Assembly: GCF_003171515.1 (NCBI RefSeq)
Contig: NW_027093983.1
Coordinates: forward strand, 62,001-126,000
Length of the DNA: 64,000 bases
Reading direction: 5' to 3'
From: Pyrenophora tritici-repentis
Lineage: Eukaryota > Ascomycota > Dothideomycetes > Pleosporales > Pleosporaceae
Part shown: in pieces, positions 27,401 to 40,500 of the stretch
Position numbering within the stretch: position 1 is the stretch's first letter
How the letters are laid out: every line of letters starts with the position of its first letter
The notes under the pieces: model-generated
The model's input: the letters and a program-made list of their open reading frames with translations, nothing else
What the model was told of the DNA's origin: nothing
The model's database searches: none
Translations under genes and position numbers: made by a program

Positions 27401-27660
27401 AAATGTAAATGATAAAAAGGGTTATATATTTTCATAACTATTCACTTGGGTTTTGGAGTATACCCATTACATTACTATTAAATTCTATAGAATCCATATG
27501 ATTTTTCTTATTATGTTATATAACTATTAAACCATTCTATATATAAGAAATCATATGTAAATGATAAAAAGGGTTATATATTTTCATAACCATTCACTCG
27601 GGTTTTGGAGTATACCCATTACATTACTATTAAATTCTATAGAATCCATATGATTTTTTT
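27401..27660. repeat. Tandem duplication of about 150 bases
   Basis: The segment from AAATGATAAAAAGGGTTATA through GGTTTTGGAGTATACCC to AATTCTATAGAATCCATATG occurs twice (about 27401-27508 and 27552-27660) with very few differences. No gene is seen. 27661-27940 is A+T-rich and featureless, and a short H1-like hairpin (TTATTTATCTATGATAAATAA) lies at 27940-27985. Confidence 0.8.
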
Positions 27661-28037
27661 ATTTTTTATAGAAATAACTCTTAAACCACTATATCGTAAT
27701 GCACTAGTATTAAATTATATTATTATCCTAGCTATTATACATTACTATAAAATGAATAATATAATATTCATTTTCTACATTTAATTTATATTAACAATTA
27801 TGGATGGAAGTTTGTCCCTTATCATTTGTAGATACCCAGGTGGACATGTACCGAGCTGAACGCTAACACCGGACAGAACACATAAGACATTTAGAAACAG
27901 GTCTTTAAAGCGTAAACAGAAAAAGCAGGGTTCTTTATTTTTTTTTAGTTATTTATCTATGATAAATAATAAAAAAAAAAATATAGAAAAAAGATGTACT
28001 AAGTTCAAACAATACCAACAAATACACAACCAACAAG

Positions 28038-28313
28038 GAGAGGGGGGGCCATTTTGAATACAAACTCCTACATCCTACTCCGCATGCTCTGTTGTACCCA
28101 GCGAGACAAGCCGTCACACACATGGAGTATTTGAGAAAGGAGAAGGAGGCTGCTGAGGCGGATAAGGTCGATATGTTGGAAGAGGAATGCGACAAATGGA
28201 AGCATGAGGCTGAGGAAGGCATGAGAAAATGGAAGATGGCCGAAAAGAAGATTGGAGGGAAAATCCAAAAAGGAAGTATAACTAGGGAAGCCGGAAGAAT
28301 AAATGAAGGATGA
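28038..28313 (+). other. G+C-richer ORF with coiled-coil character
   Basis: An open frame of about 90 codons with no TGA, composition unlike the mitochondrial genes and heavy in Glu and Lys: MEYLRKEKEAAEADKVDML, CDKWKHEAEEGMRKWKMAEK. Heptad-like spacing suggests a coiled coil. The insert is bracketed by related words (GAATACAAACTCCTACATCC upstream; TATTCAAATCCTACATTTTC downstream, each followed by TCTGTTRTACCC), as if a segment had integrated between short direct repeats. I do not recognise the protein. Nuclear, viral or retroelement origin is possible but unproven. Confidence 0.4.
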
Positions 28314-28574
28314 TTTGAATGTGGTAAGCAGGATGGTTTGTAAAGGTGGGTACATAATATTCAAATCCTACATTTTCTGTTATACCCGTTTTACCCTCCT
28401 CAAAAATCTTCAGTTTTTTCCGCTTCGAGTGTTAAATCTCTTTCCAACACGGTATCCGTATCCCTTCAGCTTCTTTTCTTGAGCTCTTTATTTAAAAGTC
28501 AAGGACCCTGAATTATCATATAGTGGGGGGCGAATTAATAATACAGTGTATAAGCCTGATTCTCTTAATTAGAC

Positions 28575-31035
28575 ATGAATAGTAGACTTTTATCGCCTAA
28601 TTGATTACCTCAAACTATGAATTTATTTTTTTACGGTGTTGCTTTAAGTTATAAAGAGAATACTATATCATATTTATACAATGATAAGTTTATAATAAAT
28701 GTTAAAATTGTTATCTATAATGAGCATCATATTCTTACTGTTTACAGAAAAAAAGAAGATGGTCTGATTTTTCTTGTTAATGTGGAAGATGTTATGCATG
28801 ATAATACTTTAATTCGTAGTTTTGAAAGCGGTAAAAATTTAACATACGCACAATACGGGGAAAACAACAGATGGATTAATTTAGAATATTACAAAGATGT
28901 TAAATTCATAGATAAAAAAGTAAAAGAATTAAAAAGAAAAGATAAATTTTTAACTTTTGATAAAGAGGCATACACTAATGAAAAAAAGGAATTTGTACCT
29001 TATGCTTGTGGGTTTTATGATGGTAGAAAAAAAAATTTATACTATGTAACAGACTTTAACAGTTGAGAGGAAATGTTAGTTAAGTTTATTCGTGATATGA
29101 TGGCCATTAAATACAATAACTACACAGCTTATGCACATAATTTAGGTGGATTTGACATTGCATTTATATTTACTATTATGGATAAATTATATAACATCCG
29201 TAATTTACTTTCTAAAGTAAATAGTATTATATCTTTCAAAGCTTCATATAAAAAAGACAAAAATACAGTATGTCTTCGTTTTGCCGATTCTTACGCAATA
29301 TTACCCAGTTCTAAGTTACATTTAGGGCATAGTTATCAAGTTAAAGTAAAAAAGAGTGTTTTCCCTTATAAGTTTGTTAATGTAAATAATTTAAACTATA
29401 AAGGTTATCTTCCAGATATAAAATACTTTGAAGAGAGTCTAGATACTATAATCGTTTACGATGGATTTATTAAATATTACGAAAATAAAGTTTGAGATTT
29501 AAAAAAAGAAACTTTAGAATATTTAAGTAACGATGTAATATCCCTCTACCAAATATTACAGAAAGCTGACCAATACTATTTTAGTAATTACAGACTTAAT
29601 ATTACAACTTATCCAACATTACCTTCTATATCAATGGGAATTATTAGAAGTAATTTTTTAAATAAAAACATATTACTGCCCAGATGTAGAGGTGATTTAG
29701 AATATGCGGTTAGAAGTTCATTTTTTGGAGGAAGAACGGAAGTATTTAAACCCACAGGTTACGGATTATTTTGCTATGACATTAATAGTCTTTACCCCTA
29801 TGCAATGCTTAAAGATATGCCAGTTGGAACGCCGATTTATAGTTTACAAAAAGATATTACAAAAATATTTGGTTTTGTCAAAGTTAAAATTAATACACCT
29901 TCATACATAGACAAACCTGTATTACCTTGCCGTATTATCGATAAAACTGGGGAAAGTAAATTCATTTTTCCCCCCCCCCCCCCCCACTCTGGGTAGTTGA
30001 GAAGGGTGATACTTTTCAGAAGAAATCAAATTAGCTATGCATTATGGTTATCATATAGAAGTCGTAGAAAGTTTTATATTTGACCGTGGTGTAAATACAT
30101 TTAAAGATTTTATTATAGATTTTTATAACCAAAAAATGCTTGCCGCATCCGCTGCTGAACGTAATTCAGCAAAACTAACAATGAATTCTATATTTGGTAG
30201 AATGGGTATGAGTAATGAGCGTGACAAAATTAAGATGGTTGATTTAGAAAAATACAATAAAATTGAATTATTGTTTGATATTAAAAGCTATATTCAGTTG
30301 GATAAAAAAATATTCGTTCTAAATAGTAAACTACGTAGTAGAATAAAATGTGAGCAAAATGGAAAAGATTACGACCTTGAAATGCTAAAATATTCGGATA
30401 ATGAGGATACTATCATGAATTCATCCCCCATAGCTGCTGCCACAGCTAGCTGGGCACGTATTATAATGTACCCTTACTTAGCCAATGCATACTATTCAGA
30501 CACAGACTCTGTTTTTTTAGATTATCCACTAAATAATGATTTAATAGGGATTGGGATTGGTCAATTTAAATTAGAGTATGGCGGCATGATTAAGAAAGCT
30601 ATATTTCCAGCATCTAAACTATATCTTCTGGACACTAATGGTGGAATAGTTAGTAAATCTAAGGGGTATAGTGGTAAATTGTCTTTATCTGATTATATCT
30701 CTTTATACAAGGCTGAGTTGATTAAAGTTACTGACACACGTTGACATAAAGATATTGTGAATAAAACTGTTAAAGTAGTTGACGACCAAGAGTTAGTTAT
30801 TACAGGTGAATACAATAAACGTAATAAAATTTACTCAAAAGGTAGGTGAATGGGTACTTCACCTTTAGTGGTTAATTCTTTATTACAAATTCTACCGACA
30901 GCCCTAACAATATTTGAAAAGGGTAGACACAGCTTGGTTTTAAATACTTTTCACAATTGTTCTTTATCCCTTATACCTTTCACACAACTACATGTGAACA
31001 TGACAAAACCTTTAACATTCTCCGCAATTATTTAA
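28575..31035 (+). pseudogene. dpo: Family B DNA polymerase of linear mitochondrial plasmid type
   Basis: Protein-primed family B polymerase in code 4. The first in-frame ATG after a stop is at 28575. The exonuclease motifs are LTFDKEAYT (Exo I, Asp and Glu), YAHNLGGFD (Exo II) and YLSNDVISL (Exo III). The polymerase motifs are DINSLYPYAM (A), KLTMNSIFGRMG (B), YYSDTDSVF (C) and SKGYSGK. A run of 16 C at 29970-29985 shifts the frame by one. On the far side the sequence resumes as GSWEGWYFSEEIK, which is conserved in the family, so one gene is involved. Otherwise the gene is complete at both active sites. The N-terminal region is short; no clear terminal-protein domain precedes Exo I. It faces the RNA polymerase gene tail to tail, as in invertron plasmids. 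The frameshift could be real or a homopolymer length error. Confidence 0.85.
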
Positions 31036-31139
31036 ATTACGACAAAGTTTCATTAAATGAAATTATTATATTTATTCCATTTCTAAAATAAACTAGTTTA
31101 ACTTTAAGAGGTTAACTTAACAAATAAATTAGTTTTTTT

Positions 31140-31310
31140 ACACCATAAATTGTTGAGCACCATTCAACATATAGTGGTGTTTTTTTTTATTCTATTATTT
31201 TAGTGTAAATAACACTAATACTATACACAAACCTCGAAATTATTTCTGCTAGGTATAATAAAAAAAAAAGTCTGATAATACTATCAGACTAAAAAAAAAC
31301 TTTTTTTTTA
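31140..31310. terminator. Hairpins between convergent plasmid genes
   Basis: CACCATAAATTGTTGAGCACC...TATAGTGGTG, then a perfect stem AGTCTGATA-ATAC-TATCAGACT at 31269-31290 flanked by A9 and T10. Placed between the 3' ends of the DNA and RNA polymerase genes, they may end or process both transcripts. The rest of 31036-31447 shows nothing else. Confidence 0.4.
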
Positions 31311-31447
31311 TTAAAGCTACATTATTGTTGGTTTAATAGAGTTAATAATCAATATACTACTTGAATTAGTTATAGTAACTGTAATATATTATAACTAATT
31401 AATAAAATATTTTGACTCTAACAACTGAGCTCTCAGATCCATTTCAC

Positions 31448-33310
31448 CTAAAACAGGTTTTTAGGTATACTAAACGAAATACCTGTTTCATCTATCACTA
31501 CATCATCGCAAACCGTATGCACGGCTTTCATGTTTTCTAACATATGTGTGTGAAATTTATCTATACTATCTTTGTTACCATATATAGCGATAAAACTTTA
31601 ACTAGATAACTTAATAATTCTACATTATTAGAATGTACTCCAAAACAATCATGGATTGTAACTACGTCAAATTTAAAATCATCTTGCACTCTTTTAATTA
31701 AGAGAACAATATTTGTAGCATCCATTGAGTGAATAAAATTAGGAATGAATGAGTTAATTTGTTTATCTTTATTAATAAGTGGTATTTTTTCATCATCGAC
31801 AGCGTATTTTTTCAATGTAACCTTTTTACGACTACCTTGCATTAAACTGGTTATATCATATTTTGTAAATTTATAATATTTTTGCTTAATAACTAATCCA
31901 TAGGGAGTTACTCATTGAACAGCTACATTTAAATCATTCATTAATATAACCATGTCTTGAAAATATTCCATAATGTTGTTTAAGGTAGGATGTGCTTTAA
32001 ATAATGTGTTATAAATAATTACACTTAAAGCGTATAAATCCTTATACGTTAAACAAACATCACCAAGATCAACATCTTTAGGTCTGTATATATAATGATT
32101 ATCCAATAAACCAAATTTGTAGAAATGTTCACTAAGTAATTGTTCTAATATACCTTTAACGGTCACACCGTAAGTTATAGTCATAATACCTCTTTTTATA
32201 AGTTTTCTTTTAATATTTAATTTTAAAAGGTTATAATGTCCTGGTTCTTTTTCAACTAAATTTTTTATAGAATCTCTAATTGGTTGGATTAAATCAGAGT
32301 AAATATCATTAGGTGTATTATCATCCGTAGAAGGTGTAATGTTAACTCTTTCAGCCAAGTTTAAGTCAGAGGCTATTCCACTTAAATGTTGAAGACCGTT
32401 GCATGTACCATCTAAAAGAATTGGTAATCTTGAAATAAAGTTGTGGTTTTTATTGCCATATTTCTGTAATTCTAAACAGCAAGCTAAAAACAACACAGGT
32501 TCATCAGCAGATAATCAAAGATCATTATTAGGTACATTCATAATATTATTAAATTGTTTATCGACTCAATTAATTCTACACTTTTTAGATTTTTTATCTA
32601 AACCAAAAGCATTCGCTGTATAAATCTTCAAAGCACGCAATCCTTCATCTTTTAATATTTCACCTTTTGAAAACATAATCAATCCTCTAGCTAATTCACC
32701 CCCTTGCATATTTAAAATAGAACGGGATGTATAAATTCTCCCTCTTCAATCCGCGAAAACTGTTAAAAAAAACTCATCTACATTTACCATTAATCTAGCT
32801 AAGTTTAAAACGGAAGTTTCTTAAGATATTTACTATTAAATGATACGATTTCATTAACTTTAACATAGTTTTTTTCGTTTAAGTAACTACTTAAAAGACT
32901 GGTTTCTTCATGAGGTTTAAAAAAAACTAAACTTTTATTGTCCTTTGTATAATACTCTTTTTTAGTTAGAATGTCAAATACATCTCTATTTATTTTAAAC
33001 CCGTTAGATGATAGTTTGTTGATAGTATTTATGTAATCCTCATTAAATTTAGTGTCATTTGCTATAGGGTTTTTATAAGTATTGGATATTAGAGGTTCCA
33101 ATTTATATTTATTATTAGTATATGTACCACCATATTCAACAATATCACCTTCATTGTTAATTTTTCAAGGTAAAGGCTTAACTAACATAGGAATTTCTTC
33201 ACTGTCTATAAAAGTAAACTTTTCAAAAAATTTTTTTAAATTATCTGTAGGTAAAATATAACGTTTAAATAAGTCCTTTTTAACAAAAGAATGGACGCTT
33301 CAGGTACGTC
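31448..33310 (-). pseudogene. rpo: Phage-type single-subunit RNA polymerase, plasmid type
   Basis: Code 4 reading gives RTWSVHSFVKKDLFKRYIL near 33300, then ADWRGRIYTSRSILNMQGGE (T/DxxGR element), PILLDGTCNGLQHLSGIASD (motif A, catalytic Asp) and IKRGIMTITYGVTVKG (motif B, with Arg, Lys and Tyr-Gly). SFIPNFIHSMDATNIV and VVTIHDCFGVHSNN (motif C, catalytic Asp) follow, ending ETGISFSIPKNLF and TAG. Two single-base losses break the frame: near 32822 (KKLP to LNLARLM) and near 31600 (LVK to SFIAIYGNKD). The 5' end is missing, because only about 620 codons remain against a usual 750-950. Partner of the DNA polymerase in the same inserted plasmid. TGA stands for Trp at several conserved sites. Confidence 0.85.
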
Positions 33311-33900
33311 TCACACCGGAACCTAGTTGGGTCCCGCTAGTTCGCAACGGGTGGTCATATCGTTTGCAGGATAGGAGGGACTATACCCTAAGACACACAG
33401 AGGAATTACACCTCCTACTTCTGACTTAGATGGAAGGTAACATCAGCCGTGTTATTATTACACCAATATCTTATGGGCTAGGTTTACACATCACCTACTA
33501 TCTTACACGAGGGTCATTCCCTACCATTGGAGGTCTTGACGACTAACTATTTGTCGAGACAAGCCAGATTTTGTGTGGGGCTTTAGCGTAAGCCTTCTCC
33601 CCATTACAATCATTAATTAATAATGATAGTATCCTCACTAACAAGCTTATTAATGGGGATTTATTGTACATTCATTTTTTAGAAGAGAGATAATTATACA
33701 ACAAGTGGACTTTTTTATTTATTTATGGGGCTTTAATTAATTTGAGTTCATCTTCTCCCCGATTGCTGTAGAAATATAAATCTACCTTGCAATATTCCAG
33801 CCATAAGAAATACTTATATGCTGGGATTTGTTATACTATTTTGCCACATGTAATATAATTAGTACATGAAGAATTTTCATTAACAAGTAAACTTTTGAGA
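33311..33900. other. Non-coding segment upstream of rpo with intron-like and repeated parts
   Basis: Contains a group I S-like AGGGTATAGTCCCTCC (minus strand, near 33388), then CCTGCAAACGATATGACC and ACCCAACTAGGT just before the rpo frame begins. The last two words recur at 47730-47785. A further segment (AACAAATCCCAGCATATAAG and GCCCCATAA) is shared with 49140-49260. It may be an intron relic separating a lost rpo 5' exon. Confidence 0.35.
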
Positions 33901-33906
33901 AAAATT

Positions 33907-34530
33907 CTAACTAAAAAAACCATTTAAAATTTCTATTATAGTTTCTAATAAACTAGGTAATACTTTATAACCCGAATAGTTATGATTATCTTCTTTCTTA
34001 TTTAAAGTATTATCTGATTCATACAAACTTGAGTTAGATTGATCTCTTAGAGAATTAGTAGATGATTCATCATTAGCATAATTTTTAGCTTCAGATAATT
34101 CTTTTATTTTTTCTTTCCTAGCTTCTACAAGAGCTTTATTTAATTCTGGTAAATCGCTTACATTAGGAGTTTTCCCCTCAAAAAATTCTTTAACATGGGG
34201 ATCCTTTCTTAGACCATTTAAGTGGGAATTTTTCTCTTTTTCAGAATAAGGAAGTTTTTCATCTAAAATCATAGCATCATTTGAATCTTTCATTAGTTTT
34301 TCAATATGTTCTATTTCCTCTTCTAATTCAAAACTTTCCTCCTCCTTGTTGGCTCCATCATTTTTATCAGTACCACCTTTATCACCATCATCGTTGCTAG
34401 ACCCTTCGGATTTATATATTATATCCGAATGAGTACTAGTAGAAGTATTGGCATAAATTATACAAGTAGATATCTTAAGATCCTCAATAGTATATGGACA
34501 CAAATAGAAATAATCATACAACATCAACAA
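33907..34530 (-). other. Acidic ORF overlapping the cox3 3' end
   Basis: Up to 207 codons open in a different frame from cox3, overlapping its last 55 bases. After the cox3 stop it reads SEGSSNDDGDKGGTDKNDGA, then EEESFELEEEIEHIEKLMKD and ELNKALVEARKEKIKELSE, ending ETIIEILNGFFS. It is very acidic in the middle, with a coiled-coil-like section. There is no match to a family I know. The lack of a Met just after the cox3 stop makes the start unclear; the first candidates lie inside cox3 or at MKDSND. Confidence 0.4.
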
Positions 34531-37500
34531 AATGTCAATACAGTATTCCAGCTTCTAATCCTAAATGATGATTATTTGTTAAATGATATGCTAATACACG
34601 TCATAGACCAACAGCTAAAAATGCTGTACCTATCATTACCGCGTCTATCTTTACTTCAGCATATCGAACGAATTATACGTGTTTAACTTTTATAGTTATT
34701 ACATATGTATGTACTAACTCGCAAACCTTATAACTCCGACTTAGCTAGGACGTAAAGTTATTTCCCTATTTCTAAGGAAGACTGAATACACCTTAATTAC
34801 AGAAGAGAAGATAGAGTCTAAATATTTAAGATCTATCTCCTTCTATAACAACCGCCATCTACTCGATGCGCTTTTCCTTATTAAGAGATTAATAATGGTT
34901 AGTTCCGCGATAACCCATTTAAGTTTCCTTAATACAAATAACTTTTTACCTCACCCATTATGATTAGTAATGGTACTTATTATTAGACTTTTCACTATAT
35001 ATAAGGTGGTATTATTGTCTTTAGGGCTTCCCCGGAGTTTGGCGGTTTAGTATAACCTAGAATTAAACATTTACTTCTTAAAAAGTACAATACAAGTACC
35101 AAAAGGGAGTCATTATACTTTGTCCTTCTTGCCACAATTTTGCCTTGCCTTTTTAATTATCTTTTTTTGGCGGTTTAATTAATTTGGCTATCAAACAGCA
35201 AAAAAACCCAAAAAAGGGCACGGAAGGAGTCCGTACTTCGACCCTCTGCTTACTGCAAAGGGTGGAAGAAAAGGGTGTCAAACCCTTAAAAAACTTGCTA
35301 TATTCTTTTATTCATCTTAGATTTAATTTTATAAACCAAGTCAAATCCTTCTTTGGTTAAATGATCCTTGGCTTTTATTCTTTTGGCTACTTTACACCAA
35401 TCATTAAAATCTTTCGATTTTACACCTCTTATGTTGAATTCACGGAAAAACGGCATGATTCTTTCATAATTGCCTGCAAAACTCGTACATTCAAAATATA
35501 CCATAGTTTGGCTTGCAGAGCTTGAACGGTATGCACCGCAACCAAAGAAATCAACCAAAGTACTCATTAGTGATGAATCCCTACTATGCTGAGATATACT
35601 AAACACTAACCTTACGTAAACTTTAGAAGAAGATTTATTTTCAGTAACCGAAAAACAACCATCACCGGAAACAAAACCCGCCATTCACTGTCCAACTTTC
35701 ATGAATTGGGAGCTACCCGGCGTTGTAAGAGGTATTTCATAATTGACCGAAGACTTAGCTTTAGGAAGAATTTTCATACTTTCAACTAAAGGTCTTAAGA
35801 TTGGTACAGTATCAGGGAAAGCAGCCTTTAGTTCATCGTTTAAACCGAGATTAATAGAAGCTTTAAGAGACACAATTTTATGTAATCCTTCTATGGTTAA
35901 ATGTTCCTTGTTATTAGTCATATCTACAACGGCTTTAAAGAGAAGGAAATCTGCAAGCTTTTGAGTAATTAGAGGATATTTAATAAAGTGAGGTATAATT
36001 ATAGTAGTTAACTGTTCTAGAGAGGATACGTAGAACCCACAATTCTTTTTTCCCTCTGCTATTCTTCCTATACCTCCAAAATAAGCTTGAATTTCTTTTA
36101 AAAGCGGCAAATCTCGAGAATGAAGATGGATTGAAAATACAAATTCTACATTTCAACCAACTAGAGTTATTTTAGATTTAGATTTTCTAACTCTAATAGA
36201 AAAACAACCTTCTGCATCGACAAATCCTGTAATAAATCAAGGATCTATTTGCAAAATTTGTGGGTCTAAAGGCAGCAAGTTTTTTTTGTCATTACGGGAA
36301 GTAGATGTAAAAAAAGATCTAGAACTAGTATACTTTTTTACACTACGTTTCCTGTCCCAATAGGAAGATGAATGTACGAAATTGTTACATAAGAGCTCTA
36401 TATCTCTTATTTCCCTCTTTTTCAAGAGGGGTCAGACTATGTCTTCAATCAATAAATTGATTGCAGGGCGCTCGTGGCAGGATTATTGTAAATAAAGTAC
36501 TCACCTACTAGTCGTTGAACCTTCATATATTCCTTTAATATTTATTTAATATACGCTTGGCTGCAAATTGTTCTATAAAAAAAATAGAAGTTCTATGCAA
36601 TTTACCCTGTTTTCTGTCAATCTTATTTAATATATGAGTCAAATTTAAAAATATAATTTTTATATGGATCACCTGTAATTAAACAATTTTTAATTATTTT
36701 ACTTGGTATATCAAGATTTAAACTACATTCTGATATACTAGATAAATATAGTACTTTACCATTACTATGTTCTATTTTTATTTTAAAATTTTTCGATACT
36801 AATTTGTCAGTACCTCTTAAAAATATTATTCCATTTTTTACTTCATAAGGACTTGGTAAGGAGAATAGATTATTTAATTTCTCCTGTACTAAATCTTTAT
36901 TCTCACTGTCGGCTAGAATAGAATCAGGTTTAAATCTAAAACTATTTATATTAGATTTAATTAAATTAATTAATTCTTTACCTTCTGATAAAGTATGATA
37001 TCCGTAATAAGTTATTTTTACTATAATAGATCAATCTGTAAAATCTAAAGATTTTTTGGTTAACATACCTTCAGAAAACATAGGTAATATAACATTCATT
37101 AAAACATGAATATTATTAATTTCTAACGAAACAAATCCAGTAGATTTTCTATTAGATATATATAAATTTCCATGGTTTAAATAACTTAAAATACTATTAA
37201 ATAATCCCAATTCCTTAATATGATTTTCATACCTTAGTTTTGGTTGTAATTTATTAGCCCCAAAGCATCCATCTCCTTCTGTAAAACCTATTAATCAATA
37301 TTTATCTATTTCCATATTTTCTCTAGCTATAGCATTTTGATTTACAATTTTCATTTCATGGTAATATTGTAATATTTCTATTCTACCTTTAGGTGTTAAA
37401 TGGTTTTTATCTGTTAATAAGTCAACTGCTTTTTTAAAAACTAAAAATTGGAAATATTTAGAACTTTTTAACTCTACAATATTAAATATAGGTAAAATAA

Positions 37501-40500
37501 CATTTATCAATGATTTTTGATCATTTACAAAATAATTACATTTATCACCTGATTTAGAAATACTACCACAATTCAACTTATCTTTTAAATATTCTAAAAC
37601 ATGTAAATCGTTTTTATGTAGATCTATTTGAAATGTTAAATTCAAGCTATTATATTTATTACCTTGTAAACCTTTTAAACTAATATTAAAATTAGCCTCC
37701 GCATCACTAAATCCTGCTAGTCAATTAATGAAATTCTGATCTAATTTAATGGATTTTTTGTTAGATTCTAAAGTAAGAATGGAGTTTTTTATTATACTAT
37801 TTTGACAACATAAAAAAAAAGTAAATAAGTTGGTAGGGACTACATGTGTTAATCCATGGACAAATTTGTTATCATAAGAGCTCTTTATCTCTTATTTCCA
37901 TTCCTTATCGAAATGGTTCAGACTATGTCTTCATTTATAAAGTATTTAATAATACTATTATAAATGTGGGGTGTTCGTGGTAGAATTATTGTAAATAAAG
38001 TACTCATCTACTAGTCGTTGAGGCTTCATGTATCCCTCAAAATAAAGATTATTATTTGTGTAACTCTTTATTTTTAATAAATTTATTAAATACATGCTTC
38101 GCCGCACATTGTCCATATTATCTTATTGGCAGCGCCTTATAATAATGATGGAGTTTCATGCTATTTACCCCATTTTCTATTTTAATAAATATATTGAAGT
38201 ATTTAATTTATCTATTTCTATTCATGTTTCTTTTTATTTCTAAAATTTCTTTTAATGTAGCATTATGTTCATCGTACTTATTAATTTCTCCTACGATATT
38301 AACTACTTTTTTGAAATCATAAAAATCCAGTAATTTATTTCCTCTTAAAGAGTATTTTTCAAAAAAAGGTACTATTTTATTAGTAATATCATTAAATTTA
38401 TATACTACATAACTATATTGAGTAGGTCTAGTTTTCACAGTTTCTACTAAACCACAATTTAAATAAATTACCAAATTTTTTAGTAAATCTATATCACGTA
38501 TATGTTGTGCAATATAAAAATACGGACTTACTTTATACCCTGAATGGATCTTGGATGTTTTTACATAAAAACAACCTTCACCGTCAACAAACCCTGCTAC
38601 TCAAAATGGATTAAAATCTTTGGTAGGTAATATTAGGTTTCTTGCCGCAGGTATAATATCGGGAAACATATCTAATAATGACTTTGATAAACCTTTACTT
38701 ATAGAGGCTTTGTATGATAATATTTTGTTTAAACCTTCTTCAGTTTTATGTTCACCATTGTAAAGAATATCTACTACTAAAGAAAACATACGGAAATCTT
38801 CTCTTTTTTGTGTTAATAGATTATATTTGTTAAAATGAGGTATTATTACATCTTTTAGTGCTTTAATGGATTGAACCGAATATATTGCGCTAGGATTACC
38901 ATTTTTAACTCTTTTTATGATAGTACCTACTGTGAAAAAAGCATTTATTTGTTTAAGTAAATCAAAATCTTTTTCATGTAGTTCTATAGTAAAAATGGGT
39001 GCTATACGTAAAGATTTAAACCTTTTTTCATCTTTAGCTGTTTGGTCCCCTCTCTTTTTTTTTTTATATAAAAAAAAGAGAGGGGGACCTATTCTAACAG
39101 AAAAGCTAGATTCAGCATCACAAAATCCTGTTACTCAATTAGGATTTAAATTACTAGTAGTTTTTATGAGGTTAGAGCTCTTATCTTGAGCTTTAACCGT
39201 TGAATAGTTAGATATTTTCATTTTCATTCCTATATTTTTTAAAGTAGGAGCTAGAATTAACCCTGTCCCAAAGTAAAAACATGATCCAAAAGCTCCATCT
39301 GAAATAGTGAATGATGATACTGAATATTCAACACCTTGTAGTGCTGTGAATATAGTTGCTAATATAATAGTATATAATAGACCATATAAAGCTTTACCTC
39401 TTTTTCCGTTAATTAAAAAATGATGTGCATATGTAACAGTGAACCCTGAAGCCAATAAAAGACAACTTTAATTATTATATGAAAGGCGCAACCTTACTAT
39501 ATCCCTTTGGAATTTAGACTCTTTTTTGCATTTTTAATTAAAATGAACCTAAAAAGTAATTAACAGACATTACTTTTTATTTATGGTAAATAGTATTATA
39601 AAAACTACAAGTTTATTTAAGATAGGAATACTATAATAAAGAAGTTTATAGCCATGGTGTAAATGGCGTAACCGCTGTGTGTGCATGGTTCATCCTAACT
39701 TCTAACGATATCACACTCGTCTTAAAGTCCGATTGTACAATGGAACGGGCATTTCAGCCCAGCCCCGGTGAGCCAATCTGTAGCGACATTTACAACTGCC
39801 GACGGTCTTGGTTTAGGATACCTTAACCGTTTTCACCTAATTTTCTACAAGCACAGAACTGATTCGTTTGTAACCCTGTCTCAGCTCCTTTTTTAACTCC
39901 TATATATAATATTTATTAATGTATAATATCCTTCCTCCAACATAGAGAGGGGATGATTTAATTTACTCAGAAGCAATAGGGTAAAACACTGGGATTCTTC
40001 TCACAGTATAGCCTTTAAATACTATTTTAGAACCATCGGAATTATTACCGGCTGTTATTTTTTTAGTAATTTCATTGAAATTACTGCAAAAATTACCCCC
40101 GTCTTCTAGACGTTGTATAGAAGACGCCCCTTTTGGGCGGGCTAAGACATCTAAATGTCTTTTTAAAGTTTTAAAACTTGTATCTATGATTAGAGCAGAT
40201 TCAGCTAAATTAGGCATTAATAGAACCTCTCCTGAAGGTTTAGTTATTTCATATATACAACTACTTGAACGATTGCGTACTACTTTCTTTGTAATAAGGT
40301 CTATCTGACGACCATCTTTAAGGTGTTCAATGGTAGGTTTTGCATTCATTAGCCTATCCATTTCATCCATACTTAAGTAATCTACTGTACCTTTGAATGT
40401 TGATAACCGATAGTTGTTCATGGTATAAGATAATTTAAGTACCAATGCGGCTATTTCCTCTATACTATGGGCACGGTTATAAATAGTATTACATATGACT

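Noticed and set aside
28068..28364. Minus-strand ORFs opposite the coiled-coil ORF
   Set aside because: They are antisense shadows; codon pattern and bias favour the plus-strand frame.
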